Source: Anarhynchus alexandrinus
Lineage: Eukaryota > Chordata > Aves > Charadriiformes > Charadriidae
Reading direction: 5' to 3'
NCBI GenBank assembly: GCA_008711295.1
Contig: VUYV01000290.1
Location: 470,294-534,293, forward strand
Length of the DNA: 64,000 nucleotides
The first letter of the stretch is position 1; every line of letters starts with the position of its first letter. The translations under genes were made by a program, and so were the position numbers. The notes below the pieces were generated by a model, which saw nothing but the letters and a program-made list of their open reading frames with translations, searched no databases and was not told the DNA's origin. Below, piece by piece: positions 47,727 through 60,985 of this stretch.

Positions 47727-50271
47727 GTCAGTCACCCGATTTCATCACAAAGCTGACGGCTCCTGCATGGCATTAACTGAAACGTAATTATTGGGAGATT
47801 TTTTTTCCCGTTTCATCTTTTCTCAGTTCAGCCCCCAACCCCTTCCCCACTTTCCCTCTCTCCTCAAAAATCCTCACTGTTTCAGACAGGTCTGTGAAGA
47901 ACCTGTTTTAGTAATCAGTAGGGTGCTTCGATTGCTTAATCATGACACAGATATTGCCAACACCTCACAGTGGAGGTGTTTCTGGCGGGGTTTCTATTTT
48001 GCCATGTAGCCTTTGTTGACAATGTGAGCCACCTTAATAAAAGAAGCCATTTTACTGACACTTACAACTGAGAGGAACTTTCCCTGGCATCTGTAATTAG
48101 AGCTTCAGTAACTGATTGTCCTGAAAAATGATATGAAGAAACTATTCTAGGAGGGATTAGCTCTTGGTTAGGAGCTAGAAACAAAGCAGAGTGTTTAAAT
48201 GCCATGAAATCAAGCAGTGCTCCACAGACCATTCTGGAAGAACAGCTCTGTGTGGATCAGCTTCCTGAAACACAGACAGAGAAGGATGCAGAGACCTGGC
48301 TCTGGAAAGCTTCTGTCTGTCTGTCGCCGGAGTCGGCAGCGGCCAGGCAGATGGGTTACTGATCCCCTGACTCAGCCCCCTTGCAGAGTCACACAAAGCT
48401 CCACCTTTCCTCAGATACAAAGTCCCAAACCCCGCTAACACGATCAGCAAGGGATCAACTACCCCAGTCCTTGGCTAGACACATTTCTCCTTTTCAGAGT
48501 CCATTTGAGCCATTTAATCACCACAGACGCTGCCTTTATCAAGCCTGCCTTCAGTCAAGTGGCAGATTCTCAATACTACCTGGCAGAGCAATTGAAACCT
48601 AACATGCGCAGAAGGGTACGCCGCTCCCCCGCAGCTCAGACCTCCTCTTGAGCATTCCCTTGCCACATTTTTAGACACTGGGAAAGCTTTTAGCCTTTGA
48701 GAAGTGTCACAGGCTCCAGAGATGCTCCTCCTCTATTTCCACCTCCTCTTTCCAGGAGGTGAGAGGAAGTGAGAACAACTTATCTTTTTCCCAGCCAGCC
48801 CTAACTGAACAAGCTCTCCTCTTTTTTTTTTTTCTTCTTTTTTTTTCTCAGTCTCTTCCCACCATGCTGACACCCGCTACAAGAACACCGGATCGGTCAT
48901 TTGTGCTCCCTTCAGCTCTTCAGTCTTTTCTGGACTCTGCTACATTTGTAGACTTCCTCTCAGGAAAACTGCCCATGTTGGATAAAACTACAGTAAAACT
49001 GGCAACAGCTGACAGTAGGGTCTAGCCTGAAAGTCAAAAGGCTCACACAGCACGTTATCAACATGTGGACTGTTAGACAACCTTTAGTCAAGTACATATG
49101 CTATGTACTGTGATCATACAATCGCATTATTTGTCTTAATATCATGCGCAAAACAAATCTGACAGTTACTAATGAGCTTTTCAACTTCTGTAAAGGCAAA
49201 ATCACTAACACACTGTGTGGGAATTTCCAATGGGTTTTCCAAGGGGGAAAAAAAGTGATAAAGAGCCCTCCGCTCCTGTACCGCATCTCCTTCAAAAAGC
49301 TGCTGAGCAAAGTGCTAAATGAACATGGTAAGGTCACCTGAAAACCAGCTCTGACCAGTTATTCATTGGCTCTTCAAGAAAAAAATAAATATTGAATACT
49401 TTAAAACACTGTTCATATTTAATATTTACCTTAATATAAAGGGGAAATAATCAATAAAATTGGAGACTACCTAGTCAAAGCTACCACAGTAAAGAACCAG
49501 AAAACATTAAAGAGAGCGTGCAAATCAAGAGCTACTGTGATAACTGGATAGTGTCTGGCATCAGGAGACTGAAGAAAAACGCACTGCTGTTTAAAAGGGG
49601 TATGATGTCGGGGAAGATGTGCAATTAGGAACAGCTATCACAGGGTTTAACACATTATTGCTTGAGACTCCACCAAATAGGTTCACGAGAATCTTTGTTA
49701 AATGAAATCAGATAGACACTGCTGGAGAAGGAAGTTACTGGTGTTCCCAATTGCTCACTTGTCGGATAAATGCCTTTGAGATCCAGAGCATCAAACAGTG
49801 CACCAAGCTACAGTTTACCTTTTTTTTTTGCCAGACTGATTGTAGCTTGCTCACTAAGCCTCATCCACCTCTCCTTCTGCCTTCCTTTTATTTTGCTTCC
49901 TCTCTTCCCCTATATTACCATGTGCAGTATAATGTTAAACAACTACATTTGTGAATGTTAGAGAAAGTATCCTTTTGAATTCATTCAGCAGGAACCAGCA
50001 GAGGAGTTGCACACAAAGACCAAAGAGGATTCTCTCTATCCCCTCTGAAACTGCGGCTTTTCACAGGTGCATACCAGACTTGATTTTGAAATTCCTTTTT
50101 GATGCAACTACACACCAGTCTTGACTTTAAAGTTCCCTTTCAGTAAAACTACTGTTGTGCTTTCTTTTAAACTATTGTGAAGAAATACAACCACAGAAAG
50201 CTATATTTTTATATCGGTATTCTAGAGGCACTTAAAAGAGAATCTAGCTTTGCCCTCGTGATTTATATTGT
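47727..50271. other. unique sequence between LTR copies 3 and 4
   Basis: No repeat element recognised. There is a long pyrimidine tract at 48814-48848 ending in CAG (48849-48851), followed by CCCACCATG and a 53-codon frame closing at 49025. This looks like a splice acceptor plus start codon, but I recognise no protein. A mostly T tract lies at 49820-49830. Confidence 0.55.
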
Positions 50272-50949
50272 TGTTATGGTTTGAGGAACCCACAACAATT
50301 TATTGTCGTTTAGACAATTATTCTCTCACCCAATGACCCCTCCCCACCTGGGAAGGGGAACTGGGAAAAAACAAGAAAACCCAAGGGTTGAAATATAAAC
50401 AGATTTAATAGAATATGGCTAAATAATTAACATTAATAACACTAAAGAACCAGTATTGATCTCGATACCCATATAAAATACACAAGGATTATACTCAGCC
50501 AATTCTATCAGTAGGAAGCTGTGCACTCCCAGCAGTGGACAGCAAATGTCGGACACTGCAAGTGCTATGGCTTCGGGAGGAAGGGAAGGCCTCAGGGGTC
50601 CGGCACCGGGGCAAGAAGTTCTCAGGATCGCAGCCATCAAGGGAGAGAGAGAAACTCCTCAGCAAACTTTCTAATTTATATCAAATGTGACGTTCATGGT
50701 ATGAAATAATCCTGTTGGCCAGCTTAGGTCAAGTGCCTGGGTTTCACTCCTCCTCCCCGCACCTGGCTAGCTCAAAACCACTGAGACCTTGAAACCCATG
50801 TACCATAGCTGGCTAAAAAGTAAATATTTTCACAAATTCAGACACTAGAGTCTTCTAAAAAGGCAGTTTTCCCTAGCATTAGAAGAGACCTTACTGAAAA
50901 GCAGAATTACTGAAAGATAAATTAATCCTGTGTTGCTCAAACCAGGACA
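50272..50949 (-). mobile_element. solo LTR, second family
   Basis: A 678-bp minus-strand element whose sense strand runs from TGTCCTGGTTTGAGCAACAC to CTCAAACCATAACA. The 5-bp flanks ATTGT (50267-50271) and ACTGT (50950-50954) look like a target-site duplication with one mismatch. The first 14 nt equal those of copies 2 and 3, but the body is different, so it is a related subfamily. A TATA-like TATAAAT (minus, 50680-50674) and an ATTAAA (minus, near 50409) are present. No coding region is attached. Confidence 0.82.
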
Positions 50950-51399
50950 ACTGTCAATAGAAAGCTTTAACAAAGTTACAGTAATATTATTCAGTTGAAT
51001 TTAGTTTGTTGTATAGCAAACATATGTGAGCTATAAATCTCAAGAAACAAACAAAAAAATCTATTTAGCTGTAGGCACTTTTATATCACCAGTGGGCTTA
51101 GGTATGCTTTCAATATTTTGTCTATTCAATGCTAATGCCAATGGATTAGGCAGATTAGGTATGCCTACCAGTGCAGCTCCCCGATAAATTACTGGCTTTC
51201 TATCCACAGCAGGCCCTCAATAATTCCATTTTCTGTGGAAATGAAAATGTATCTTTAGAACGAAAGAAAGCACTCAGTCATCAAGCCGTTCACTGAAAGT
51301 TTTGTTAGTATCTTAAGAACACAACCATACATCAAAGCATGCCTACCATTCTGTAAATCACCCTGTGAACAGCAGGACTAATGAAGCCTGGTTTCACGT

Positions 51400-53335
51400 A
51401 ATCACAGACTGGTAGGGGTTGGAAGGGACCTCTGGAGATCAGCTAGTCCAATCCCCCTGCTAAAGCAGGTTCACCTAGAGCAGGTTGCACAGGAACGCAT
51501 CCAGGCCAGTTTTGAATTAGAGGTGCTCCAGTCCCCTGATCATCTTCATAGCCCTCCGCTGGACTCTCTCCAGTAGTTCCCTGTCTTTCTCGAACTGGGG
51601 AGCCCAGAACTGGACACAATACTCCAGATGTAGCCTCACCAGGGCAGAGCAGAGGGGGACGGTAACCCTCCCCGACCTGCTTGATGTGCTCTTTTTAATG
51701 CACCCCAGGATACTATTGGCCTTCTTGGACACAAGGGCACATTGCCGGCTCATGGTCAACCAGGACCAGGACAACCATGCCCACCAGGACTCCCAAGTCC
51801 TTCTCCAACGAGCTACTTCCCAGCAGGTCAACCCCTAACCTATACCGGTCCTTGGGGTTATTCCTCCCTAGGTGCAGGATTCTACGCTTGCCCTTGTTGA
51901 ACTTCGTTAGGTTCCTCTCCGTCCAACTCTCTAGCCTGTCCAGGTCTCGTTGAATAGCAGCACAGCCTTCTGGTGTGTCAGACACTCCTCACAGTTCTGT
52001 ATCATCAGCAAACCTGCTGAGAGTACACTCTGTCCCCTCATCCAGGTCATTGATGAATATGTTGAACAAGACTGGACCCAGCACTGAGCCCCAGGGAACA
52101 CCGCTAGCTACAGGCATCGAACTAGACTCTGCACCGTTGACCACAACCCTCTGAGCTCTGCCATTCAGCCAGTTCTCAGTCCACTTCACTGTCCACTCAT
52201 CTAACCCACGCTTCCTAAGCTTTCCTATGAGCATATTATGGGAGACTGTCAAAAGCCTTGCTAAACTCGAGGTAGACAACATCCACTGCTCTCCCCTCAT
52301 CTACCCAGCCAGTCATGCCACCATAGAAGGCTATCAGACTGGTCAAGCATGGTTTCCCCTTACTGAATCCATACTGACCATTCCCAAGAACCTTCTTTTC
52401 CTCCACATGCTTAGACATGACATCCAGAATGAGCTGTTCCATCACCTTTCCAGGGATGGAGGCAAGGCTGACTGGCCTCTAGTTTCCTGGGTCCTTCTTC
52501 TTGCCCTATTTGAAGACCGGAGTGGCTTTCCTCCAGTCCTCAGGCACGTCTCCCATTCTCCATGACCTTTCTGAGATGATGGAGAGTGGCTCAGCAATAA
52601 CATCGGCCAGCTCCCTCAGCACTCGTGGGTGCATCTCATCAGGGCCTGTGGATTTGTGGGTGTCGAGTTTGACTAAATGATCTCTAACGCGATCCTCTTC
52701 AACCAAGGGAGAGTCTTCCTTTCTCCGGACTTTTTCTCCTACCTCCAGGGTCTGGGATGCCTGAGGGCCAGCCTTAGCAGTAAAGACTGACGCAAAGAAG
52801 GCATTTGGTAACTCCGCCTTCCCTGTATCCTCTGTCACCAGGGTACCCACCTCATTCAGCAGCAGGCCCACATTTTCCCTAGTCTTCCTTTTGATACCAA
52901 TGTACTTGAAGAAGCTCTTCTCGTTGTCCTTGACATCCCTTGCCAGATTTAACTCCAAGTGAAGTAAAGCCTTCCTCACGGCGTCTCTGCATACTCTGAC
53001 AACGTTCCTATATTCCTCCCAAGTGGACAGTCCCTTTTTCCACATTCTGTAAACTTCCTTCTTCCATTTGAGTTTTTCCAGAAGCTTCTTGCTCATCCAT
53101 GCAGGTCTCCTGCCTCCTTTGCTTGATTTCTTACTCCTAAGGATGCACCTATCTTGAGCTTGGAGGAAGTGGTCCTTGAATATTAACCAGTTCTCATGGA
53201 TGCCCCCTACCTTCTAGAGCCCTAACCCATGGGATTCCTCCAAGCAGGTCTTTGAAGAGGCCAAAGTCAGCTTTCCTGAAGTCCAGAGTCATAATCCTAC
53301 TTATTGCCCTGCTTATTCCACGCAGGATCCTGAAC
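51400..53335 (-). mobile_element. long CR1 LINE copy with internal deletion
   Basis: About 1.9 kb on the minus strand. The 3' tail is at 51400 (ATCACAGACTGGTAGGGGTT), then about 115 bp of 3' UTR. A jump near 51520 omits roughly 280 bp relative to the copy at 16968. From there the reverse-transcriptase ORF continues up to about 53335, where the upstream linker (DFGLFKDLLGGIPWVRALEG) fades out. The endonuclease domain and 5' UTR are missing. It is the longest mobile remnant in the window. Confidence 0.93.
51517..53096 (-). pseudogene. broken CR1 reverse-transcriptase ORF
   Basis: RT pieces in order along the minus strand: 53096-52506 (RKTRENVGLLLNEVG, STGPDEMHPRVLREL), 52445-52236 (fingers region, QYGFSKGKPCLT, EFSKAFD), 52300-51989 (palm, catalytic FADD at 52012-52001), 51985-51713 and 51831-51517 (thumb and C-terminal blocks). 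Breaks are a stop after VFK near 52503, a frame change near 52240, an in-frame TGA at 51991-51989 and a frame change within 51720-51830. The conserved GVPQG motif reads GVPWG (Trp at 52093-52091). It is not functional. Confidence 0.92.
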
Positions 53336-56300
53336 TCACATCTGTATGTTTAAACTGTGTCATGGATGTCCCTTGAAAATTAAATAAAAGGCAGGAGTGT
53401 AAAAATGAGGACACAGTCGTGGATATGCTGGGTTTAGAGAGCGTGCCTGTATGCTTTGCATTGGACTAAAGGTTATTTTTTACCACCACCCACATAAGAT
53501 TTCCCACTGCCAACAGAACTACTGAGCTGAAAACTGGAAGCCATCAACTTTAGATAATGGATAGAAAGAAACATATCTATACATCTGTCATAGACACGTC
53601 TTAGGCTGTGATTATAGTGGCCAACACCCACTTAGATTATCAATAAACTGCATTTCAATGAAAAGGGATTAGCCCTAATTACTGTTGTTTATATGGCTTA
53701 GTAGATATCTGTGGATGTCATAAACTTAAACAAAACCACAGACCTCTTCAGCATTTCTACCCCTATTAGTATACAAAGTAATGGGAATTGGTTTTGGACC
53801 GTTACCACCAGTTTCTACTGGCAGAAGGCAGGGCCTAACATGAACATACTGCCTGCATAGCGCTTTCTTCCCTTCCTTTTCTTTCATCCCCTCTCTACAA
53901 TTCAGGAACACATTATCTTTTCCTCTAGAAAAAGCCATGCCTTTGAAGGACAATATTAATGTAACTTGTCCTCAATGAAAAGAGACATTAAGACAAATAA
54001 CACTATACATGAAATAGGATTCCTCACATTTATTAAGATCCCCAATTGAATTTATTTCATTGGAAAGACAGAACTCTGAATGTGCTTTCAATTTTTGGTT
54101 TGTTGTTGATGATTAAGCTTGGCTTTTTTTTTATTTACAAAATGTGAAAATTATACACTTAATTATTTTTTCAAAATTCTTTTTAACAGAAATGTTGTCG
54201 AATGTTCCTTGTATACAACCAGTTTTTGTTTCAGAATTTATGTAATGTAGAACAAAATTACTCTCCTTCAAAGAATCCTGTATCAATTTTAATGATAAAT
54301 AATGGTAGTAGTTTATAATTTATCCTCAGACAAGTTAACATTTTAGAATTACTTGACTCTTCTAAACTAAGCCTTTATCTTCTAATAATGTGAAATACAT
54401 TAATTTTTCCTGACTGTATTTGGCACAATTTAGCTTCCTCCTGAAATACTGCAATTCTCATCAATTATTTGAATCTTGCTCTGAGACCTAAAATTGCAAA
54501 AGCTAAAAATATTAAAATTCATTATTTCAAGTAAAAAGCATTTATATTAATTCACACTAGCAAGAACTGAGTAAGTCAACAAATGATCTCAAGCTTTCCA
54601 AAATCCCAATATTTTGTGTTATCTTTTGTATTCAAACAAAGCCTCGTCAAACAGAACTAACCATGACACAGAAGACTAAAATAATTTTAAAATATATTAT
54701 GTTCTTTTCACTGAGCATTCAGTCTGTTCAGCTGAGTGCCAACACAGGCTCTCCTTAAATCCTAGACTGCATTCATGGCGTAAACTGCTGATTATATCAA
54801 AGGAACTTCTCCTATCAAAGTGTTTGATACCTGGCTGGCATTTTCACTAGCCAAGTGTGTTTTGCAAGCTTTATGAACTGTGCTGCAGCCTATGCTATTT
54901 TGGTTCTATGACAGCTAGAAGCAGCAGCTGAGACAGATCCAAGCCTGTCATTTTCTAATCTAAGTCACCACGTGCATCATGCTTCATCAGTGATGAAAAG
55001 CAGAAATATAGCAGCCGGACATGTCTTAAGCTGAAGAGTGCCTTTGGCCATATAGTGTCCAGAAGACATTTTAATGAAGTCTAATGTCCATAGCTCTAAT
55101 GCGTTTTGTGTGCAGCAAACTGAACTACACATACACACTCAACACAGACCGTTTATTCATCCTCAAAGAAAACCAAAATTGCTTTGATGCTGATAATTGT
55201 CAGGTACAACATCAGCAGCGTTTAGGGAAAGAGAGCCGTGCTATCCTCCATGGAATCACTTCAAGGCTCCTCAGCAAGACAGGCAAAACTAAATGTTACT
55301 GCCCCAAGAACGAGAAGAAATTAAGTAATTTTGTCCTCATCCCTGGGCCAGCAATATGGAATTTGGGAACAGCAGCAGAGCAGGGGTATAGTGGGGAGGA
55401 GGTGCTAGGAGGGGGGTTATGGTAGGTGGTGAAGTTATTGGACTGCAGGGGAGTAAGGACGAGGACCTGAAAGAGGTGTGGAGGGATTCCCAAATATCCC
55501 TAGAGAGTGGGTACCAGCAAGGAGTTACAGGGTTCTGAGGGGGAGAAGGTTTAGGAGCCATCAGGGATGATTTGGGCCTGTACCAGGTTTTCTTCTCCTC
55601 CCTTTCCCCCGTAACCTCCCACCGTCCTCCTCCCAGTCTGACCTCGGTACAGCAGACCCCTCTGCCTATTGCTTTTCAACACTGTATTCTCTTTCCCCAT
55701 CTCTCTCCCCGCCAGGCAAAGCACCCTAATTCCCCTCCCATCACCCTTAGATACCTTTCTCCGTACATTCCTTTTCTCCCACTTCCCTCAGAAGCTGCTG
55801 GCACGTAAGAACAATAATGTGAGCTTGGTGGGATTTGGAGGAGAGAGAATTGTAAAATGGACCAGCAATGCTCTTTCCCTGTCCTCTTTGCAGGCTGTTC
55901 TGGTCAGTTAACACTTCACTCACCATCAGCCAGAATTTTCCCTGACTGGTTTAGTTCTTCCTTGTAAATTCATAGCCTCCTTTTGGATAATAGATATTTT
56001 GGGTCACCAAGTCTCAGGAATCTGAAAGAAAAGCCAACTGGAAATATCTTGTCTCCAGTCTTGAAACAGTTCAAATAGATCTCCTACTCTTGTGCCCACT
56101 GTGCCATTACATTTCTTTACTTCCAAAAATTCCACATGGAGGCCAAATGTTTTGTACAGAACAACCACACCAAGGGCTAAAAATAAGTTGCATATACCTG
56201 TGACTGGAAACAGTACAGCACGGCCAGGAAAATCCAAGAAAATGGGGAGTGTCTGACAGCCAAAAAAAGTCTGTCAAATAAAATTACTCTGCTGCTGCCA

Positions 56301-56886
56301 ATATTATTTAACACAGAAAAATCTCCACTGGGTTCTAGGACACTGGTCCCACGAACCAACTATCTCTCAACCTATCTTTCAAGTCTTATTTACTTCTTCA
56401 ATGATTGACTTGCCATAGGGAAAAAAATGCCCTTCATTTTTCTAAACAAGCAACCTAAGCATTGTTCTCCACAAACTCTTCCCAAAATGAGTGTGTACAT
56501 TTGTGTGTATGTAAAAGCTTTAAATTTTAAAGCACAGCGGTATTAAGTTTGGTGCCTAATTCAGGCATCCCTCTGACAATATAAAATTATGCTGCCTAGA
56601 GTGATGTAAATTGGGTACCATAATAACTAATTCAATTTGTAATGTCTCTCCCTTTCTCTAATATCAATTATCTTCTACAACACCACAGTGTCATTGAAAA
56701 ACACTAGAACAAATTATGCACAAGAACCACTTTACAAGGAAAAATCAAGAGGATGTGTGAAAAAAATACATCTGATTACAAAGACTGTGTAAACCGAGAC
56801 AATTACATCACTGTTCCTCTACAGAGTGGTCCTATTTTACAGGTTTTCCCATCAACATATAGCAGGTTTTGCAGCTCCTCCCCCTT

Positions 56887-56906
56887 CCCCCCCCCCCCCC
56901 CCCCCC
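56887..56906. repeat. C20 homopolymer
   Basis: Twenty uninterrupted C bases after CCCCTT, in the middle of ordinary unique sequence. On the minus strand this is G20, able to form G-quadruplex structures. Confidence 0.9.
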
Positions 56907-59063
56907 GTCTCAGTTAACACTGGAATAAACACACTGGGTCCAAATTTCAGTCAGTGTAAGATGACAAAGCCTTTCCAGGCTGTACTAGAAATTTACACCA
57001 GCTAAGAATCATTCTTGACATCCACGAAATGTATAATGTTTGACCCTTTTTTGAAAAGCAAGTATAAAGCCATTGAAAAACATTTCTAAACAAGGATAGC
57101 TACATTTTACATTCACCTCTGCATACAGTGATGAGGTATAGTACAATCCAATGTGGATTTGGGCTTCATAATACAAGGGCTACTATAAATTAACTACCAT
57201 GTAAGGAAAGAAATGTAAAGGTGGATAGACAAGCAGAAAGAAATACAAAATGTGTAGTTATCTTAAACCACTTGGAATGGGAACATGAAAAAAATCTTGA
57301 CTGCTAATCAGAAAAATGTATAAAAATTTAAACCAGTTAGATGACGCCATATAAAGGCCCCACTTCTAAAAAACTCAAATACTTGCTACATAACAACAGG
57401 CTATACTCTTCTTTCAAAGACATTGACTTATTTTTTCTTGAAAAGGAAAGCCTTGCACTGTTTTAATGAAAACAGTGTTTAATTATTTAATTCAAGATAA
57501 CAAAATGCCTCAGACTCATCTTAATTATAAATATGACCTTGTATTATTTTGCATTAGTCTAAAGAGCCCTCTAGTGTTCACCTACCGCAGGCAGAATAAA
57601 TTATTTCAAATGACAAAGGAACTTCCTGGCAAATCTCTACCTTTTAACTCTACCAAACACCTCTAGCTAGTGGAAAGAAAGGAAATTTTAGGCACTGGGT
57701 GATACATCTGCATGAAGAAAATAATTTGAATTCCATAGTTAAAACTGTTTATCAGGAGAATATTTCTATATTACTTTCTGTATATTTTTTAAGGACTCAT
57801 GGGTTTAAACAACATTTCAGCCATCCATTAATAATATTCATTGATATATATTTATTTATATATATACAAAAGGAGCCTTCAGTCTTCAGAATTAACTATC
57901 TCACTCGTTCAGTCACCACTACTGAAAGTCAGTGACTAATGGGCCATGCTGCAGATATCTCCAAAGAGGTATTTTTCTATAGAGGTTCTGTTCAGTTCAG
58001 TTCTTGAAGGACCACCCCGTTCCAGTTTAAGCAATGAACTGCAAAAACCTTCAGACCATGTTGTGGAAAAAAGGCAATATTAGCTTAAGATTTCTTATTC
58101 ATTCACATGCCCCATTCCCTCATCTGGGTCAACAAAATTGCCTGTGGAGGTAAGCTATAAACCACACCACGACATGCCCCAGTGCTACCACAGGCTGTAG
58201 AAAAAGCACATAGAGAGACTATGCCTTCGAGTTGCCTATCCACCATCTGAAAAAAGATTTTAACCCATTCCTCCATTGAAAAGAGCTGCAAGACAGAGAC
58301 ACGTGCAATCTGTAAAACAGCACAAAATATTCTTACATTTTGTCCACAGGAAATCTACTGATAGACACACACCATGTGTACCTGTAGGGTGACATATATT
58401 CTGGACATGAAGAAAGAACAATCTCAGATATATACATCAACAGAGCAGTGTCTTAAGTTGGATAATAATAACTGGCATCATCTGTCCTTACTGCATCTCT
58501 ACACCAAAGAAATACTTCCTGAAGTATGGTGTTACTGGTCATTCAGACACCCTAAAATATCACCTCCCACGTGAGCTATTTTCCCCATTATAAGTCTCCC
58601 TCTGGAGGGTATTCTGTTTTAGTTATTGAATATCTGGATCCTTCTACTCTCACCTGATGCCACATATACTGTCCACAGGGCCAAGGAGATCAGGGAATTC
58701 TCCTGCTGAAAATTAACAACCTCTCAGATCAGGCCCATGGTCTGTCTATCACATGGCCGCACAAAGGCCAGCACTGGCACAAAGTGGAAGCCAGAGCTCA
58801 TGGGTAAGGAGAAAAGGCATAATCGTCTCATTTGCTGGCACACTGTCCCAGAGGCTCCACCACCAGTATCCTGACATCTGATCATGGTTCTGTTCCTTGC
58901 CTTGTGTCAGTCATCGATAATACACAAGTCCCTACTGTAGTTTCTCATGAACTGGCACTGCCAGGTCCTCATTTCTCTCTCGACAGCTAGAAACATCTTA
59001 AAATACAAATGAAAGGCTCTCTGAGCACCATCTCTGTCTCCACCCTAGTGATATCTACCTGCC

Positions 59064-59212
59064 CCATCCCTAGAAACATTCAAGGTCAGGTTGGATGGGG
59101 CTCTGAGCAACCTGATCTAGTTGAAGATGTCCCTGCTCATTGCAGGGGGGATTGGACTAGATGACCTTTAAAGGTCCCTTCCAACCCAAACTATTCTATG
59201 ATTTTATGATTT
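59064..59212 (+). mobile_element. CR1 LINE 3'-end fragment
   Basis: About 150 bp on the plus strand: CCATCCCTAGAAACATTCAAGG, GGTTGGATGGGGCTCTGAGC, then AAGGTCCCTTCCAACCC and the tail CTATTCTATGATTTTATGAT. Only the last few codons of ORF2 and the 3' UTR remain. Confidence 0.93.
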
Positions 59213-60929
59213 CAAGCCACAAAACAGCATTTAGCTTTCAACACTGTACAGCTCCACCAACAGAGGGAAAGCTTCATTCTCACCTTTCATATCAGTTTTG
59301 AAATCACGCTTGAGATCCATCTGACAATGCAATTCGGCTGACTTGCAATGAATACAGGTCAATGAACTCCAAAATGGAGTGTCTTCAAGCCCTCTCACAG
59401 CTTCTCCATTGCTTCCTTTGCTTTAATAGTCAAGCTTGTACTCTGACTCAAAACTGGGCCTGTAGAGGTTTTGGCTTTGGAAACAGCTCAAGAGATCTCT
59501 AGGACAGGACTTTTTCCATCTACTGCATACAGCGATCACCTCAGCCATCCCAGGATCTCCTGGACCAAACTAGTATCAACTATTCGGAAGGTTCAGACCA
59601 ATGAGGAAAAAACAAGTATTTCTGTTGCACAGAAGGAGCCTTCTGGGATGGCACAGATCGGAGCTTGCAGATCATTAATAGTGACTCTCTTAGACATAGC
59701 CTGATTGCCTCTTTAAGGAGGGTAGGCTAGAGGACAAAGGAGGTAAAGAAAGGGTCAGACCAGACCAACTTCTTGCAAACCCAATAGTCATAGACAGGAC
59801 CTCTTTCCCGTCTCTTTAGCTCGCTCTCCCCCCCAGCCATGAAACACTCATCCCAACTTGCTAAGTGTGGAAGAGTTTATGAAGGTACACCTTCAGGGTA
59901 CCTGGTACCCCATACAAGCAGCAGGAGCTAGGCAGGTTTGTACTATATCTTTTTTTGTGAGATTCACACAGAAGCTGCAGCATTCCACCCAAGGGCACTA
60001 AGTTGAGGAGGTGAAGCAGTTTTTTAGAAGCATTCAATTCTCACAGTTTTTTTGAGTGAACTGATGGATCCAGGGAAACACCTTATTAAAATGGGCACCT
60101 AAGAATGAACTGAGTTATCAGAAAATCTTGACCTAAAACTTTTAGCTTTCTGAACAAGTCCTGCCCCTTAAGCTCTACGCTTACTTTCCTTTCTGGAATG
60201 GTATTGCATCTTGTGATGGAAGACTGCATCCAGGCCTTGTCTGAGCTAAGAGGTAAGAAAGGTACAGTGCCTATCTGAACATGAAACAGTCCACAACCCT
60301 ACAGAGATATAGTCTCCATGATGTAAATGTAAGACAACTGCCTCTTCACTGCCTTTGCATGGATTAACAATCCTTCCTGTAAATGGGCTCCCAAGAATTA
60401 GACAACGCAGGGTGAGCATAGCTTTCTATCGATAAAGCAGTCTAATTTGATCCACTCTGTAATCTCCAACACCTTGAGTTCATGTTCCTAAAAATGTTTA
60501 TCAGTACAGTACTTGTTATTGAATCTTCCAGCCCACACCAGTAGCAAGCACTATGGATCTCCCAGTGAGGGGTGGTTGACAGTTATCACAGAATGATTAC
60601 CATTCCCTTTTTTAAGGGGAAACTGGTTCTTATCCAAGCAGCTGTAATATCAGGGCGAAGTAAGTACAAAATGGTAACTAACTTCCTTTTCTCATCCTAA
60701 CGTCAGCAAGCTACTGCCTTAGAATGCCTTAGAAACTCTATTTCGTCAACTGTAGTCACGATCCAGACCTGAAAAAAAAAAGTATACTCTGCACTTAGCA
60801 TTTAAGAAACTGCTTGTGTACTCACAAACATGCCAAAGAGTTCTTTACCATTGTCCAACCAGTATCATGTGAAATTCCATACCCAGACTCTCCACGCACC
60901 TTACAAAAAAAAACCTCAAGAAAAACCAG

Positions 60930-60985
60930 CCCCAACCCCAACCCCCACCACCCCAAAACCCCAACCCACCCCACCTCCACCCCCC
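60930..60985. repeat. C-rich tract (G-quadruplex / i-motif candidate)
   Basis: Fifty-six bases almost wholly of CCCC and CCC runs separated by A, AA or AAAA. The minus strand therefore carries about nine G-runs of three or more with short loops, well beyond the four needed for a quadruplex. No element boundary is visible around it. Confidence 0.88.
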
